DNA of 64,000 nucleotides from positions 1-64,000 of the forward strand of contig URDT01000001.1 in assembly GCA_900546745.1 (NCBI GenBank). Direction: 5' to 3'. Made by a program: the position numbers and the translations under genes. Source of the stretch: an uncultured Mycoplasmatota bacterium (GTDB lineage: Bacteria > Bacillota_I > Bacilli_A > RF39 > UBA660). The notes beneath the pieces are model-generated. The model ran no database searches. It saw only the letters and a program-made list of their open reading frames with translations, and was not told the origin of the DNA. Of this stretch, positions 28,785-38,190 are shown piece after piece. The stretch's first letter is position 1. The number at the start of each line of letters is the position of its first letter.

Positions 28785-31727
28785 TTATTCTGTTACGCTA
28801 ACTGTTTTAGTAAGTGATTTTACCGTCTCATTATTATAAGTAATATTGTATTTAATTGTATGAGTACCAACTGTCGTAGTATTTAGAGTTGTACTTGTAC
28901 CAGTAATTGCTTTGTCATCAATAGAAATTGTAATCTTCGCTTTACTAGTTACATCTTTAGAATCTTCTAAAACAGTCACATCAGTAGTACTAACTTTATA
29001 AGCTGTACCTTTTTTTATTTCTTCCTTTTCTTTTCCGTTTAATTTAGCAGTTACAGTTCCTTTTACATTGGCTAAACTAACAGTAGTAGATACGCCATCA
29101 CTAGCATTTGCTGTAAATATTGTATAAGATGTTTTTACAACATAAGTAGTAGGAGAAGATGTATTAACATCAATAGTAACAGAAGAATCACTAGTTTCCG
29201 TAATATAATTTAAATTTCCACTAGAATCTTTTCCATATATTTTATATACTAACTTTCCAAAAGTGCTGTTATTTTCACTAATACGGGTAGATAAAGCATT
29301 TTGTCTATATCCTGCATCACTATATAAGGAAGCAAAATAACTATTTAAGTAATCATTACTAATCGCATTTGGGGTTTTAATAGGATTCCATTTAATTGTT
29401 AATTTATTATTACTAATAGAAGATGTCACATTTGTTACATTTTCTAATTTACTATAACGATCAGAAACTTCAGTTGGCTCTGTTCCGGATTTAAATAATT
29501 CTGTAACAATCATATTTCCTGGAGTATATTCGCTAGGTAATTTAGCAGGCCATGATCCCATTTCCACCTGTACTTCTGAAACACTATCTGGTTTTGTCCA
29601 ATTACTATCTGATTTGAAAATTCCTTTTGCTACAGCTTGGAATAATCTTCTATGTGCGATTGTAAAGGAAGTACTTGTCACTGTACGATCTGTATCTTTA
29701 TAACCATACCATACAGAAATAGCATAGTCAGGAGATACAGCATTGACCCATAAGTCATTAACAGCATCTGAGCCAAATTTTTGAGCAATATTTTCTGGGT
29801 AGTTTGAAGTTCCTGTTTTAGCGCCATAAATAGCACCATTAACATTGTATTGTGCTCCTAAACCACTTTGAGCAGATGATTGTAATAAAGAAGTCATCAT
29901 ATAAGCAGTTTCCTCACTCATTACACGAGTTTTTTCAACTTTATTTTCAATTGTTTCATTAGTTTCATTTAAAATTATTTTTGTATAACTGTAAGGTTTA
30001 ATATAATATCCACCATTACCAAAACTTGAATAAGCAGCAGCCATTGTACGAGGGCTTTCGCCATATTTTTGACCACCAATAGAGTGAGCCTCGTTAATAA
30101 TTCCATTTTCTACATCTGGATTTAATTCAACACTTTGAACAAATTTTAAAATATTAGAATTCTTATTAGATTGGAAAGCTTTTAAAGCAGGGATATTTCT
30201 AGATTGAGCAAGTGCTGTACGTAAAGTCATCAATCCATTATATTTGCGATCCCAGTTGTTAATATTTGTTCCATCTGAATAAGAATGCGGTTCATCTACA
30301 AATAATTGATAAGTAGACCAATTTTCATATTCAATACCTGGAGCATAATCGTATAAAGGTTTAGAAGTAGATCCAATTTGTCTTTTCATATCTGTAGCAT
30401 TGACCCATTGTCTTTCGCCATTACGATGTCTTCCAGCTCCAATTGCTACAATTGCTCCAGTTTTGACATCTTGAACAGATATTCCAGAATCAACAATATC
30501 ATTTTGCCAAGTAAAGCTTTTCCCATTCATAATATCATTAATCCAAGATTGTTTATCAATATCCATTGTGGTATAAATTTGCATTGAAGTAGTATAAGGA
30601 TTTACACTTTTTCCTTGAGCTTTAAAATATTCAATGACATCTTCAACAACCATATCGATGAATCCTTGCCATTCGTTTGTTGTATTAGTATTGTCTTTTT
30701 TTACTAACATATCTTCAACTTTGATAGATGTTGCTACATTGTATTCATCTTGTGTGATATAACCATGACGTTTCATTAATTTTAATACTTGATTACGTCT
30801 TTGTTCAGCTTTTTCTGGATGTTGATAAGGATCGTAAGCATTTGGAGCTTGAAATAATCCAGCAATTAAAGCTGCCTCAGGTAAAGTCATATCTTTAGCA
30901 TCCTTACCAAAATAAGTTTTACTAGCTTGTTCAACACCGTAAGCTCCACTACCTAAATAATAAGAATTCACATAAAATTCTAAAATTTCTTGTTTTGTAT
31001 ATCTTTTTTCTACTTGAAAGACAGACATATAAATATCTGTGAATTTTCTTTTAATTCCTTCAAATCCACTAGAAGTAGTAGAAGTAAATGTATTTATTAC
31101 CACTTGCATTGTTAGTGTAGAGGCACCACCACCGCCGTGTGTTAGAACTTGTTGAATACTTGCTTTAGTGAAACGAGCTAAATCAAATCCATTATGTTGA
31201 AAGAATCTAGAGTCTTCAGTTGCTACAATTGCATCAACTAATACTTCTGGTAATTCATCATATGTGATATTTTCTCTTTGTTCAGTTCCTAATTTTCCAA
31301 TTTCTGTTCCATTTGAACTATATAATGTAGAAGGTTCCATTTTATATAAGTCTTCTGGTTTAAAATCAGGAGCTTCGATTACAATATAAACTGCAAAAGC
31401 AATACAAGCTAAAACAACCATCATACATAAAATTAGAAAAATAAAAAGTAATTTTTTTCCAATATTTTTTTTCTTTTTAGAAGTATTTTGTTTATTTTTA
31501 GAAACTCTTGTATTTTTTACTTCTTTCATATTTTGTTTCTCCTTTTTAGGCTTTGTTTCTTTTCTTTTTAGAATTTCTAATATTCCTGGTAAGAAGAAAA
31601 GAATATCAGCAAACCCGATAATAAGAATTGATTTGATTGGCCCTACGGCAAGACATCCTACAATAAGAGCCAAAATACTAATTCCTAAAATAATTAAGTT
31701 ATCACGATTTTTAAAAAATTCTTTCAT
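28785..31727 (-). CDS. ponA: penicillin-binding protein 1A (transglycosylase/transpeptidase) with extra N-terminal membrane helices
   Basis: 980 aa. GT51 motifs: VATEDSRFFQHNGFD and GASTLTMQVV. Transpeptidase motifs: SxxK in GSTSKPLYDYAPG, SxN in AQSRNIPALKA and KTG in YGAKTGTSN. The C-terminus carries two beta-rich, Ig-like stretches. Unusually, two hydrophobic segments (residues about 10-52) and a long Lys-rich linker precede the standard signal-anchor helix (about residue 92-115). It overlaps recU by 4 nt. Polymerises and cross-links peptidoglycan on the outer face of the membrane. Confidence 0.95.
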   Translation of the reverse strand: MKEFFKNRDNLIILGISILALIVGCLAVGPIKSILIIGFADILFFLPGILEILKRKETKPKKEKQNMKEVKNTRVSKNKQNTSKKKKNIGKKLLFIFLILCMMVVLACIAFAVYIVIEAPDFKPEDLYKMEPSTLYSSNGTEIGKLGTEQRENITYDELPEVLVDAIVATEDSRFFQHNGFDLARFTKASIQQVLTHGGGGASTLTMQVVINTFTSTTSSGFEGIKRKFTDIYMSVFQVEKRYTKQEILEFYVNSYYLGSGAYGVEQASKTYFGKDAKDMTLPEAALIAGLFQAPNAYDPYQHPEKAEQRRNQVLKLMKRHGYITQDEYNVATSIKVEDMLVKKDNTNTTNEWQGFIDMVVEDVIEYFKAQGKSVNPYTTSMQIYTTMDIDKQSWINDIMNGKSFTWQNDIVDSGISVQDVKTGAIVAIGAGRHRNGERQWVNATDMKRQIGSTSKPLYDYAPGIEYENWSTYQLFVDEPHSYSDGTNINNWDRKYNGLMTLRTALAQSRNIPALKAFQSNKNSNILKFVQSVELNPDVENGIINEAHSIGGQKYGESPRTMAAAYSSFGNGGYYIKPYSYTKIILNETNETIENKVEKTRVMSEETAYMMTSLLQSSAQSGLGAQYNVNGAIYGAKTGTSNYPENIAQKFGSDAVNDLWVNAVSPDYAISVWYGYKDTDRTVTSTSFTIAHRRLFQAVAKGIFKSDSNWTKPDSVSEVQVEMGSWPAKLPSEYTPGNMIVTELFKSGTEPTEVSDRYSKLENVTNVTSSISNNKLTIKWNPIKTPNAISNDYLNSYFASLYSDAGYRQNALSTRISENNSTFGKLVYKIYGKDSSGNLNYITETSDSSVTIDVNTSSPTTYVVKTSYTIFTANASDGVSTTVSLANVKGTVTAKLNGKEKEEIKKGTAYKVSTTDVTVLEDSKDVTSKAKITISIDDKAITGTSTTLNTTTVGTHTIKYNITYNNETVKSLTKTVSVTE

Positions 31728-32296
31728 ACGTCTTCTCCTTTAAAATATAGTTTGTCAACAATAGCTAAATAATCAATTCTAGGTTGATATTTAGGTTTTA
31801 TTAAATAACCTCTTTTTTCAAAATAATCAACAGGAATTGATTTTCTTGTTTCATTTTCTATAAAAAATAAAAATTGTTCAATAGGAAGCAAAAATATTTT
31901 ATCATAAAGTACAAAATTTACTAGAATAAATCCAATACCACCATGTTCATAGATTTTTTTCAAATGAGTAATTTGATGTTGATGGATATTAGCGATAGGA
32001 AAGTACTTTAATTTTGTTTCCTTTGCTTCAAAGTCAATATATTTTCCTTTGTAGATACCATTGTAATCAGTAGTAGAAGGAATTTTAAAATGTGCCTCTG
32101 TAATAACAGCATCTTTTCTTGATGGAAAATCAACTTTATTGATTGTAATTGGTGTTGGTTTTTTATAAATAATAGCAGTATTTTCTATTAAATAATATTC
32201 ATTGGTAATATTAATTTCTGCTTCAAAATTCATTCCTCTATTTCCATAAGAGATACTATTAGAGGATAATTTTGTAATACCATTTGGATATTTCAT
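31724..32296 (-). CDS. recU: Holliday junction resolvase RecU
   Basis: 190 aa. Typical RecU: NRGMNFEAEINITNEYYL, then the nuclease core TTDYNGIYKGKYIDFEAKET and FPIANIHQHQITHLKKIYEHGG. It resolves recombination intermediates and helps chromosome segregation. The recU-ponA pair is a conserved Bacilli unit; here translation is coupled by the 4-nt overlap. Confidence 0.95.
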   Translation of the reverse strand: MKYPNGITKLSSNSISYGNRGMNFEAEINITNEYYLIENTAIIYKKPTPITINKVDFPSRKDAVITEAHFKIPSTTDYNGIYKGKYIDFEAKETKLKYFPIANIHQHQITHLKKIYEHGGIGFILVNFVLYDKIFLLPIEQFLFFIENETRKSIPVDYFEKRGYLIKPKYQPRIDYLAIVDKLYFKGEDV

Positions 32297-32441
32297 TTTA
32301 CCACCAGTTTAATTATACTATAAAAAAATTATTTATGCCACATAATAAGAAAGAAAAAAATAAATTCTAAATATCACTAGTTTTGTCGAAACCCATGCAA
32401 AATCTAAAGATGTCTGCTAGACTAGATTCAAGAGGTGAGTC

Positions 32442-32540
32442 ATGAACTATTATAATCAAATCAATGAATTGATGAATGAGATGTTAGATGATATCAAATA
32501 TATTAAAAAAGCTACTTTTTTACAAGCAATTGAAAAGTAG
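32442..32540 (+). CDS. short ORF of 32 codons, overlapping its own terminator
   Basis: ATG 32442 behind AGAGGTGAG, a good ribosome site. The product starts MNYYNQINELMNEMLDDIKY, is helical and amphipathic, and ends FLQAIEK. The last codons form the 3' arm of a terminator stem (CTACTTTT / AAAAGTAG then seven T), so the mRNA ends at the stop codon. Possibly a regulatory micropeptide or a leader. No family known. Confidence 0.5.
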   Translation: MNYYNQINELMNEMLDDIKYIKKATFLQAIEK

Positions 32541-32547
32541 TTTTTTT
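32512..32547 (+). terminator. terminator inside the 32-codon ORF
   Basis: Stem CTACTTTT (32512-32519) / AAAAGTAG (32533-32540) with a T7 tail. Confidence 0.8.
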
Positions 32548-32615
32548 AATTGCAATGAAATTGACAAAATAGACTTTTTTTGAGAGAATATTATTGGAAT
32601 TGTGAGGTGTCTTTT

Positions 32616-32939
32616 ATGTATCAAGATCGAATTTTACTAACATGCAAAGATATTTTAGAAAAAGAGTTCAAGATTGATACCCGTGGATACCGCCCACAAG
32701 AGGTTGATAAATTCTTAGATGCAATTATTAGAGATTATGAGGAATTCTTTAAAATTATCAAAGAAATAGAAAATGATAAAAAGGAACTAATTGAAGATAA
32801 TATCAAATTGAAACAAGAAATTAGAAATCTTCATACAAAAATGGATGTTCTAAAAGAAGGATCGAATCGCGAAGTGACAAATGCAGATATTTTAAGAAGA
32901 TTATCTAACTTAGAAAAATATATTTATAATGAGAAATAA
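32616..32939 (+). CDS. gpsB: cell-cycle protein GpsB
   Basis: 107 aa from ATG 32616 behind GAGGTG. The DivIVA-like N-terminus is clear: ILEKEFKIDTRGYRPQEVDKF LDAIIRDYEEF, followed by a coiled coil and a C-terminal NADILRRLSNLEKYIY. GpsB shuttles PBP1 between septum and lateral wall, fitting its neighbour ponA. TTGACA at 32561-32566 may be its -35. The stop codon falls inside the first helix of rnpB. Confidence 0.93.
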   Translation: MYQDRILLTCKDILEKEFKIDTRGYRPQEVDKFLDAIIRDYEEFFKIIKEIENDKKELIEDNIKLKQEIRNLHTKMDVLKEGSNREVTNADILRRLSNLEKYIYNEK

Positions 32940-33296
32940 TATTTTGACAAACGCTGTATTCTTTGTAATATAGAGGAAAGTCCATGCTCGCAAAGTCTGT
33001 GATGACTTTAGTGTTCGTGCCTAGGGAAAAAATAACCTAGGGTGATTTTTTCAACGGCTCCGAAATAACCTAAGTCTTTTGATATGGTTAGATTAGGTAT
33101 AAAAGTGCCATAGTGACGAAGAAACTAGAAATAGTGGAAATGGAACGAGGTAAACCCCACGAGCGAGAAACCCAAATTTTGGTAGGGGAGCCCGGTAGAA
33201 TAGAATTAAGAATATTCGAGGGATCAAGGAAACTTGATAGATAAATGTTTGTCGCCTGCTTGTCAGGAACAGAACATGGCTTATAAAATATTATTT
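32934..33296 (+). ncRNA. rnpB: RNase P RNA, B type
   Basis: Conserved core GAGGAAAGTCCATGCTCGC (32973-32991), the GAGCGAGAAACCC ... GGTAGGGGAGCCC stretch and AGAACATGGCTTATA near the 3' end. P1 pairs AAATAATATTTT (32934-32945) with AAAATATTATTT (33285-33296), and the next helix GACAAAC (32946-32952) with GTTTGTC (33247-33253). About 363 nt. The outer helix overlaps the last codons of gpsB, so both must share a transcript or overlap in processing. Confidence 0.93.
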
Positions 33297-33322
33297 ATTT
33301 TGAGAATGAAAGAGGTGACAAT

Positions 33323-33799
33323 ATGAAAGAAATTGGTGAGGCGTTAAAAGAAGCTAGAGAAAATATAGGACTATCTATTGAAGAAGTTGCTAGTGATTTA
33401 AAATTAAGACCAAGCCAAATCGAAAATATTGAAACCGGTAATATAGATGCTTTCAAAGATGTGTTTTATTTAAAATATTTTATTCGTGACTATTCTAAAT
33501 ATTTAGGATTAAGTTATGAAGACATGATTGATGAGTTTAATGAGTATTTATTTGATTATACTTCAAAAATATCATTAGATGATATTAAAAAGGCAAAAAA
33601 GAAAGCAGAACGAAATCAAGCAAAAAAAGATAAAAGAATAGCATCACCTTATACAATCGAGAGAAGAAAAAAAATAAACTTAAAAATTGTATTATTAGTT
33701 TTTTTATCTATATTAGCTATGTTGATGCTTGTTTTTATTGTAAAACAGGTTGTTAATAATACAGAATCTAATCAACCAATTGATAATGTAATTAGATAG
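33323..33799 (+). CDS. RodZ-like helix-turn-helix membrane protein
   Basis: 158 aa, ATG 33323 behind AGAGGTGACA. N-terminal HTH_25 (GEALKEARENIGLSIEEVAS, LRPSQIENIETGN, YLKYFIRDYSKYLGLS), a Lys-rich linker and one membrane helix (KIVLLVFLSILAMLMLVFIVK). The periplasmic DUF4115 domain is missing; only about 16 residues follow the helix. RodZ organises MreB. It precedes pgsA, the usual Firmicute order. Confidence 0.85.
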   Translation: MKEIGEALKEARENIGLSIEEVASDLKLRPSQIENIETGNIDAFKDVFYLKYFIRDYSKYLGLSYEDMIDEFNEYLFDYTSKISLDDIKKAKKKAERNQAKKDKRIASPYTIERRKKINLKIVLLVFLSILAMLMLVFIVKQVVNNTESNQPIDNVIR

Positions 33800-33808
33800 G
33801 AGATATTT

Positions 33809-34399
33809 ATGAATTTACCTAACAAAATAACATTTAGTAGAATTTTACTTTCATTTCTTATAATCATCATTTTATTATTTCCATTTGATGCTTCTGGAAT
33901 AGAACTTCCTAAATTATTTATTGATGAGTCTATTGTTATTGACTTAAAATATATTGTTGCTGGAGTTTTATTTATAGTTGCTTCATTAACAGATTTTGTG
34001 GATGGAAGATTAGCAAGAAAATATAATATGGTAACAGATTTAGGAAAAATGTTAGATGCTATAGCAGATAAGGTTTTAGTGAACTCCGTGTTAATTATAT
34101 TAGCTTCTTCAGGTTTTATTTCACCAATTATTCCAGTTGTTATCATTGTTAGAGATAGTATTGTAAATTCAATAAAGATGGTTGCTGGAAGCAAAGGAGA
34201 AGTAGTGGCAGCTATAAAATCAGGAAAAATTAAAACTGCTTGTTTAATGACAGGAATCGTACTTACATTATTTTATAATTTACCATTTGAATTGTTTAAT
34301 ATTCGTGTATCTGATGCATTACTAATTGTAGCTTGTGTACTTTCTATTATATCCGCAATTCAGTATTATGAAATGAACAAAAAATATATATTTGAATAG
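33809..34399 (+). CDS. pgsA: CDP-diacylglycerol-glycerol-3-phosphate 3-phosphatidyltransferase
   Basis: 196 aa, multi-spanning. CDP-alcohol phosphotransferase motif DGRLARKYNMVTDLGKMLDAIADK is complete (D-G-x2-A-R-x8-G-x3-D-x3-D, split here over two helices). It makes phosphatidylglycerophosphate. ATG 33809 follows AGGAGAT. An internal charged-poor insert after the first helix (GIELPKLFIDESIVIDLKY) is larger than in Bacillus. Confidence 0.93.
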   Translation: MNLPNKITFSRILLSFLIIIILLFPFDASGIELPKLFIDESIVIDLKYIVAGVLFIVASLTDFVDGRLARKYNMVTDLGKMLDAIADKVLVNSVLIILASSGFISPIIPVVIIVRDSIVNSIKMVAGSKGEVVAAIKSGKIKTACLMTGIVLTLFYNLPFELFNIRVSDALLIVACVLSIISAIQYYEMNKKYIFE

Positions 34400-34424
34400 G
34401 CCAATAAAGAATTGGCTTATTTTT
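34395..34424 (+). terminator. terminator of rodZ-pgsA
   Basis: Stem AATAGGCCAAT / ATTGGCTTATT with one G-T pair, then T residues. Confidence 0.8.
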
Positions 34425-34499
34425 AAATACTAAAATCCAAAATTATCCATTTGAAAAATTTAAAAAATTATTGTTTAATATAATTAAAGTTAACATTTT

Positions 34500-34513
34500 C
34501 GAACAAAAGTTCG
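34500..34513. promoter_or_regulatory. LexA (DinR) box of recA
   Basis: CGAACAAAAGTTCG matches the Gram-positive SOS box CGAACNNNNGTTCG perfectly, 10 bp upstream of the recA -35. Confidence 0.92.
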
Positions 34514-34522
34514 TAAAATACA

Positions 34523-34551
34523 TTGACTTTGAAAAAAACATATTATATAAT
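34523..34551 (+). promoter_or_regulatory. recA promoter
   Basis: TTGACT (34523-34528) and TATAAT (34546-34551), 17-bp spacing, directly after the SOS box. Confidence 0.88.
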
Positions 34552-34577
34552 GTGATTGTACTGATAGGAGGATTACA

Positions 34578-35600
34578 ATGGTTAAACAATCAACAGATAA
34601 AACATTAGATCAAGTATTGTCTGATATAGAAAAACAATTTGGAAAAGGTGCAGTTATGAAATTGGGAGATAATGAACACATGGATATAGAAACTATTCCG
34701 AGCGGTTCACTATCACTAGACATAGCTTTAGGAATAGGTGGTTATCCTAAAGGTAGAATTGTAGAAATTTATGGACCAGAATCAAGTGGTAAAACAACAT
34801 TTGCATTACATGCAATCGCAGAAGCTCAAAAAACTGGTGGCCGTGCTGCTTTTATTGATGCAGAACATGCGTTAGATCCACAATATGCTGCTAAAATAGG
34901 TGTAAATATTAATGATTTATTATTATCACAACCAGATAATGGTGAACAGGCACTTGAAATTTGCGAAGCATTGGTTCGTAGTGGTGCAATTAGTGTAATT
35001 GTAATTGATTCTGTTGCTGCTTTAGTTCCTCAAGCTGAAATTGAAGGTGAAATGGGAGATACTCATGTAGGTTTACAAGCAAGATTAATGAGTCAGGCTT
35101 TAAGAAAGTTATCGGGAATTATTAATAAAACAAATACAATAGCAATTTTTATCAATCAACTTAGAGAAAAAGTTGGTGTAATGTTTGGAAACCCAGAAAC
35201 AACACCTGGTGGTCGTGCTTTGAAATTTTATTCATCAGTTCGATTAGAAATTAGACGTTCGGAACAAATTAAAGATGGAACAGATGTAATTGGAAATAAG
35301 ACTTCTATTAAAGTTGTTAAAAATAAAATGGCGCCACCTTTTAAAAGTTGTGTAGTAGATATTATGTATGGTGAAGGTGTTTCTAAAGAAGGAGAATTAA
35401 TTGATTTAGCTAGTGAAGCCAAAATTATAGAAAAAACAGGAGCATGGTATTCTTACAATGGTGAAAAATTAGGACAAGGAAAAGAAAATGTAAAAGCATT
35501 ATTAAAATCAAAGCCTGATATGACTAATGAAATAGAACAACTAGTTCGTGACCATTTTGATATTAGCTCAAAGAAAAAAGAAAGCACAAAAAGTGAATAG
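34578..35600 (+). CDS. recA: recombinase RecA
   Basis: 340 aa, ATG 34578 behind AGGAGG. Walker [20 protein letters not shown], the [13 protein letters not shown] motif, [20 protein letters not shown] and the L2 region [20 protein letters not shown]. Catalyses homologous pairing and triggers LexA self-cleavage; its own promoter carries a perfect SOS box. Followed by a terminator overlapping the stop. Confidence 0.98.
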   Translation: MVKQSTDKTLDQVLSDIEKQFGKGAVMKLGDNEHMDIETIPSGSLSLDIALGIGGYPKGRIVEIYGPESSGKTTFALHAIAEAQKTGGRAAFIDAEHALDPQYAAKIGVNINDLLLSQPDNGEQALEICEALVRSGAISVIVIDSVAALVPQAEIEGEMGDTHVGLQARLMSQALRKLSGIINKTNTIAIFINQLREKVGVMFGNPETTPGGRALKFYSSVRLEIRRSEQIKDGTDVIGNKTSIKVVKNKMAPPFKSCVVDIMYGEGVSKEGELIDLASEAKIIEKTGAWYSYNGEKLGQGKENVKALLKSKPDMTNEIEQLVRDHFDISSKKKESTKSE

Positions 35601-35613
35601 TAATCACTTTTTT
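35588..35613 (+). terminator. terminator of recA
   Basis: Stem AAAAAGTGA / TCACTTTTT with a 7-nt loop and T-run, overlapping the last codons. Confidence 0.85.
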
Positions 35614-35672
35614 GTTTTTATTAGGAATGATAGTTTATTGAGGTACAAATTTAATAGTCATTTTTATTTTTC

Positions 35673-35701
35673 TTGACTTATTGTTTGATTTTATCTACAA
35701 T
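35673..35701 (+). promoter_or_regulatory. promoter of rny
   Basis: TTGACT (35673-35678) and TACAAT (35696-35701), 17-bp spacing. Confidence 0.75.
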
Positions 35702-35757
35702 GATAATAGTAGGATTATATCTTACAAGTTACAAAAATTTTGAATGGAGGTTATTTT

Positions 35758-37311
35758 ATGAATGAAATGATTTTCTCCATTTTACTAGTCTTAATTGGAT
35801 TCTTTATAGGAACAATTGCAATTATTATTGTGAATTATTTAAGAGGAATTTCCACTACTTCCAAAATAGATAAAATGTTAGAAAATGCTAAAAAAGAGTC
35901 AGAAAGAATAAAAAGAGATAGCATTTTAGAAACAAAAGAAGAAACTTATCGCATGAAGACAGATGCTGAAAAAGAAATCAAAGAGAAAAAACAAGAAGTC
36001 AAAGAAACAGAAGAAAGACTATTAGCTCGTGAAAATAATATTGATCGTAGAGACCAAACACTTCAAAATCGAGAACAATTATTGGAAGAACGTGAAAATA
36101 ATTTAATAGAAAAGCAAAGAGAAATCCAAAATGAACAAGTGAAAATAGAAGAGATCAAAAATCAACAACTTGAAACATTAGAACAAATTTCAAACGTTTC
36201 AAAACAAGAAGCAAAAGATTTAATTTTAAAGAAAATTGAAGATATGATGAATCTTGAAATTACAGGGTACATCAAGGAACGTGAAGCAGAAGCTAAGTTA
36301 GAAGTAGATCGTACAGCAAAAAGTATGTTAGTAACATGCATGCAAAGATATGCTGGAGATGTTGCAAATGAACAAACCGTTACAGTAGTAAATTTGCCAA
36401 ATGATGAAATGAAGGGTCGTATCATAGGTAGAGAAGGAAGAAATATTCGTACAATTGAAGCTGTTACAGGTGTCGATTTAATTATAGATGATACCCCAGA
36501 AGCTATTGTATTATCAAGTTTCGACCCTTATCGAAGAGAAATTGCCCGTCTAACAATAGAATCACTAATTAAAGATGGACGAATTCATCCAACAAGAATT
36601 GAAGAATTATATGATAAAGTTTCAAATGAAATATTAATTAAAATAAGAGAGTATGGAGAAGAAGCTTTATTTGAACTTGGAATTACTAAAATGGATCCTG
36701 AACTAGTAGAATTAGTTGGTAAATTACATTTTAGAACAAGTTATGGACAAAATGCTTTGCAACATTCTATAGAGGTTGCTAATTTGTCAGGCTTATTAGC
36801 AGCAGAATTAGGAGAAAATGTCGTTTTAGCAAAAAGAGCAGGATTATTGCATGATATAGGAAAATCTATTGACCACGAAATGGAAGGTAGCCATGTTACA
36901 ATAGGTGGAGAAATTGCTAGAAAATATAAAGAATCAGAAGTAGTAATTAATGCTATTGAATCCCATCATGGAGATGTAGAAGCTACAAGTGTTATTTCTG
37001 TTTTAGTTGCTGTAGCAGATGCTTTATCAGCATCACGCCCAGGAGCTAGAAACGATTCTTTAGAAAACTATGTAAAAAGATTACAAGAATTGGAAAACAT
37101 TGCCAATGATAATCCAGGAATTGAAAAGGCTTATGCTGTTCAAGCAGGACGTGAAATTCGTGTAATTGTTAAACCAGAAGAAATTGATGATTTGGAAAGT
37201 TATCAAATTGCTCGTAATATAAAAAATCGTATTGAAAATGAAATGCAATACCCTGGTACTATAAAGGTTACGGTTATCAGAGAAACAAGAGCTACAGAAG
37301 AAGCAAAATAA
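35758..37311 (+). CDS. rny: ribonuclease Y
   Basis: 517 aa from ATG 35758 behind TGGAGG. One N-terminal membrane helix ([20 protein letters not shown]), a long coiled coil to about residue 190, a KH domain ([20 protein letters not shown]) and an HD domain ([21 protein letters not shown]). RNase Y starts mRNA decay at the membrane. The recA-rny order is standard in Bacilli. Confidence 0.97.
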   Translation: MNEMIFSILLVLIGFFIGTIAIIIVNYLRGISTTSKIDKMLENAKKESERIKRDSILETKEETYRMKTDAEKEIKEKKQEVKETEERLLARENNIDRRDQTLQNREQLLEERENNLIEKQREIQNEQVKIEEIKNQQLETLEQISNVSKQEAKDLILKKIEDMMNLEITGYIKEREAEAKLEVDRTAKSMLVTCMQRYAGDVANEQTVTVVNLPNDEMKGRIIGREGRNIRTIEAVTGVDLIIDDTPEAIVLSSFDPYRREIARLTIESLIKDGRIHPTRIEELYDKVSNEILIKIREYGEEALFELGITKMDPELVELVGKLHFRTSYGQNALQHSIEVANLSGLLAAELGENVVLAKRAGLLHDIGKSIDHEMEGSHVTIGGEIARKYKESEVVINAIESHHGDVEATSVISVLVAVADALSASRPGARNDSLENYVKRLQELENIANDNPGIEKAYAVQAGREIRVIVKPEEIDDLESYQIARNIKNRIENEMQYPGTIKVTVIRETRATEEAK

Positions 37312-37337
37312 TTATTACATTTGTAATAATTTTTTTG
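37310..37337 (+). terminator. terminator of rny
   Basis: Stem AATTATTAC / GTAATAATT followed by seven T. Confidence 0.85.
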
Positions 37338-37363
37338 TATAATAAGTTTAAGGAAGTGAATTA

Positions 37364-37822
37364 ATGGAAGGCAAGTATATTATTGTAGAACTAATTCCTA
37401 CAGCAAGTAATCCAGAATACGGAGATATTATTCAATTGTCAGCTTTGAAAATTGAAAATTTACAACTAGTGGATCGTTTTGATTATCGCTTAAAAGAAGA
37501 ATATATTCCTTTACAAGATCTTGTTCGTATGATTAGCTACGACAAAGATAAATTTATATATAAAGAAACAACTACAGAAATATTAGAAGAATTTGATAAA
37601 TGGTCAGAAGATATTCCGATATTAATTTTGAATAATCAATATACATTAAAATATTTAAAAGAAATAAATAATATAAAAAAAGATATATCTACTTATCTAG
37701 ATATACCTTATCATGATGATATCATTGAAACTATTATGGAAAAATATGAAATAGAACCCAGTAACTATATTGTAGATATTTTATATGAGGCTCTAATTTA
37801 TAAAAGTAATGAAAACAAATAA
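37364..37822 (+). CDS. DnaQ/RNase T-like fold protein lacking catalytic acids
   Basis: 152 aa. The layout follows a DEDD exonuclease: YIIVELIPTASNPEYGDIIQ LSALKIENLQLVDRFDYRL corresponds to the usual v.iDiETTGl.p...diieigAv.. start, and EILEEFDKWSEDIPILILNN to the fle.i.....vaHN step. The DxE of motif I reads VEL, and the HN-D motif reads NN-Y, so the metal ligands are gone. I infer a non-catalytic relative. ATG 37364 behind AAGGAAGTG. Confidence 0.6.
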   Translation: MEGKYIIVELIPTASNPEYGDIIQLSALKIENLQLVDRFDYRLKEEYIPLQDLVRMISYDKDKFIYKETTTEILEEFDKWSEDIPILILNNQYTLKYLKEINNIKKDISTYLDIPYHDDIIETIMEKYEIEPSNYIVDILYEALIYKSNENK

Positions 37823-37841
37823 TGGTTTCTTTTTTTTAATA

Positions 37842-37864
37842 AAAAGTGCTTAAAAAGCACTTTT
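37842..37864. terminator. bidirectional terminator
   Basis: Stem AAAAGTGCT / AGCACTTTT with a 5-nt loop, between convergent genes. Confidence 0.85.
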
Positions 37865-38138
37865 ATCTGTAATAATAAGGTCCATAATAAGGTCCATAGT
37901 ATGGAGCTTGATAATATGGTCTTGGATAGAAAGCAGGCGCTAATAGTCCCCCAGTAATTCCACCTAATACAAATGGTCCTAAAAATCCCCCAGCAAAGCG
38001 ATTATCTTGAGACATACTTGGCATAAATGATGAGTTAGAAATTGAAGATTGACGTGGCATAGTCATACTTGAACTCATCATAGGTCCATTCATAGAACTA
38101 GGCATAGATTGATTCATTGATTGATAACTAGAATACAT
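37863..38138 (-). CDS. low-complexity Ser/Met- and Tyr/Pro-rich protein, spore-coat-like
   Basis: 91 aa from ATG 38138 behind AAAGGAGAA; a longer in-frame reading upstream has no ribosome site. The N-terminal half is rich in Ser, Met and Gln (NQSMPSSMNGPMMSSSM). The middle is a Gly-rich hydrophobic stretch (GGFLGPFVLGGITGGLLAP) and the end repeats YYGP (PYYQAPYYGPYYGPYYYR). This composition is typical of spore coat or inner-coat proteins; assignment rests on that and on the host being a spore former. Confidence 0.7.
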   Translation of the reverse strand: MYSSYQSMNQSMPSSMNGPMMSSSMTMPRQSSISNSSFMPSMSQDNRFAGGFLGPFVLGGITGGLLAPAFYPRPYYQAPYYGPYYGPYYYR

Positions 38139-38190
38139 GATAATTCTCCTTTCATAATATTTTATGAGAGAAATTAGAAAGGGTGAAACA

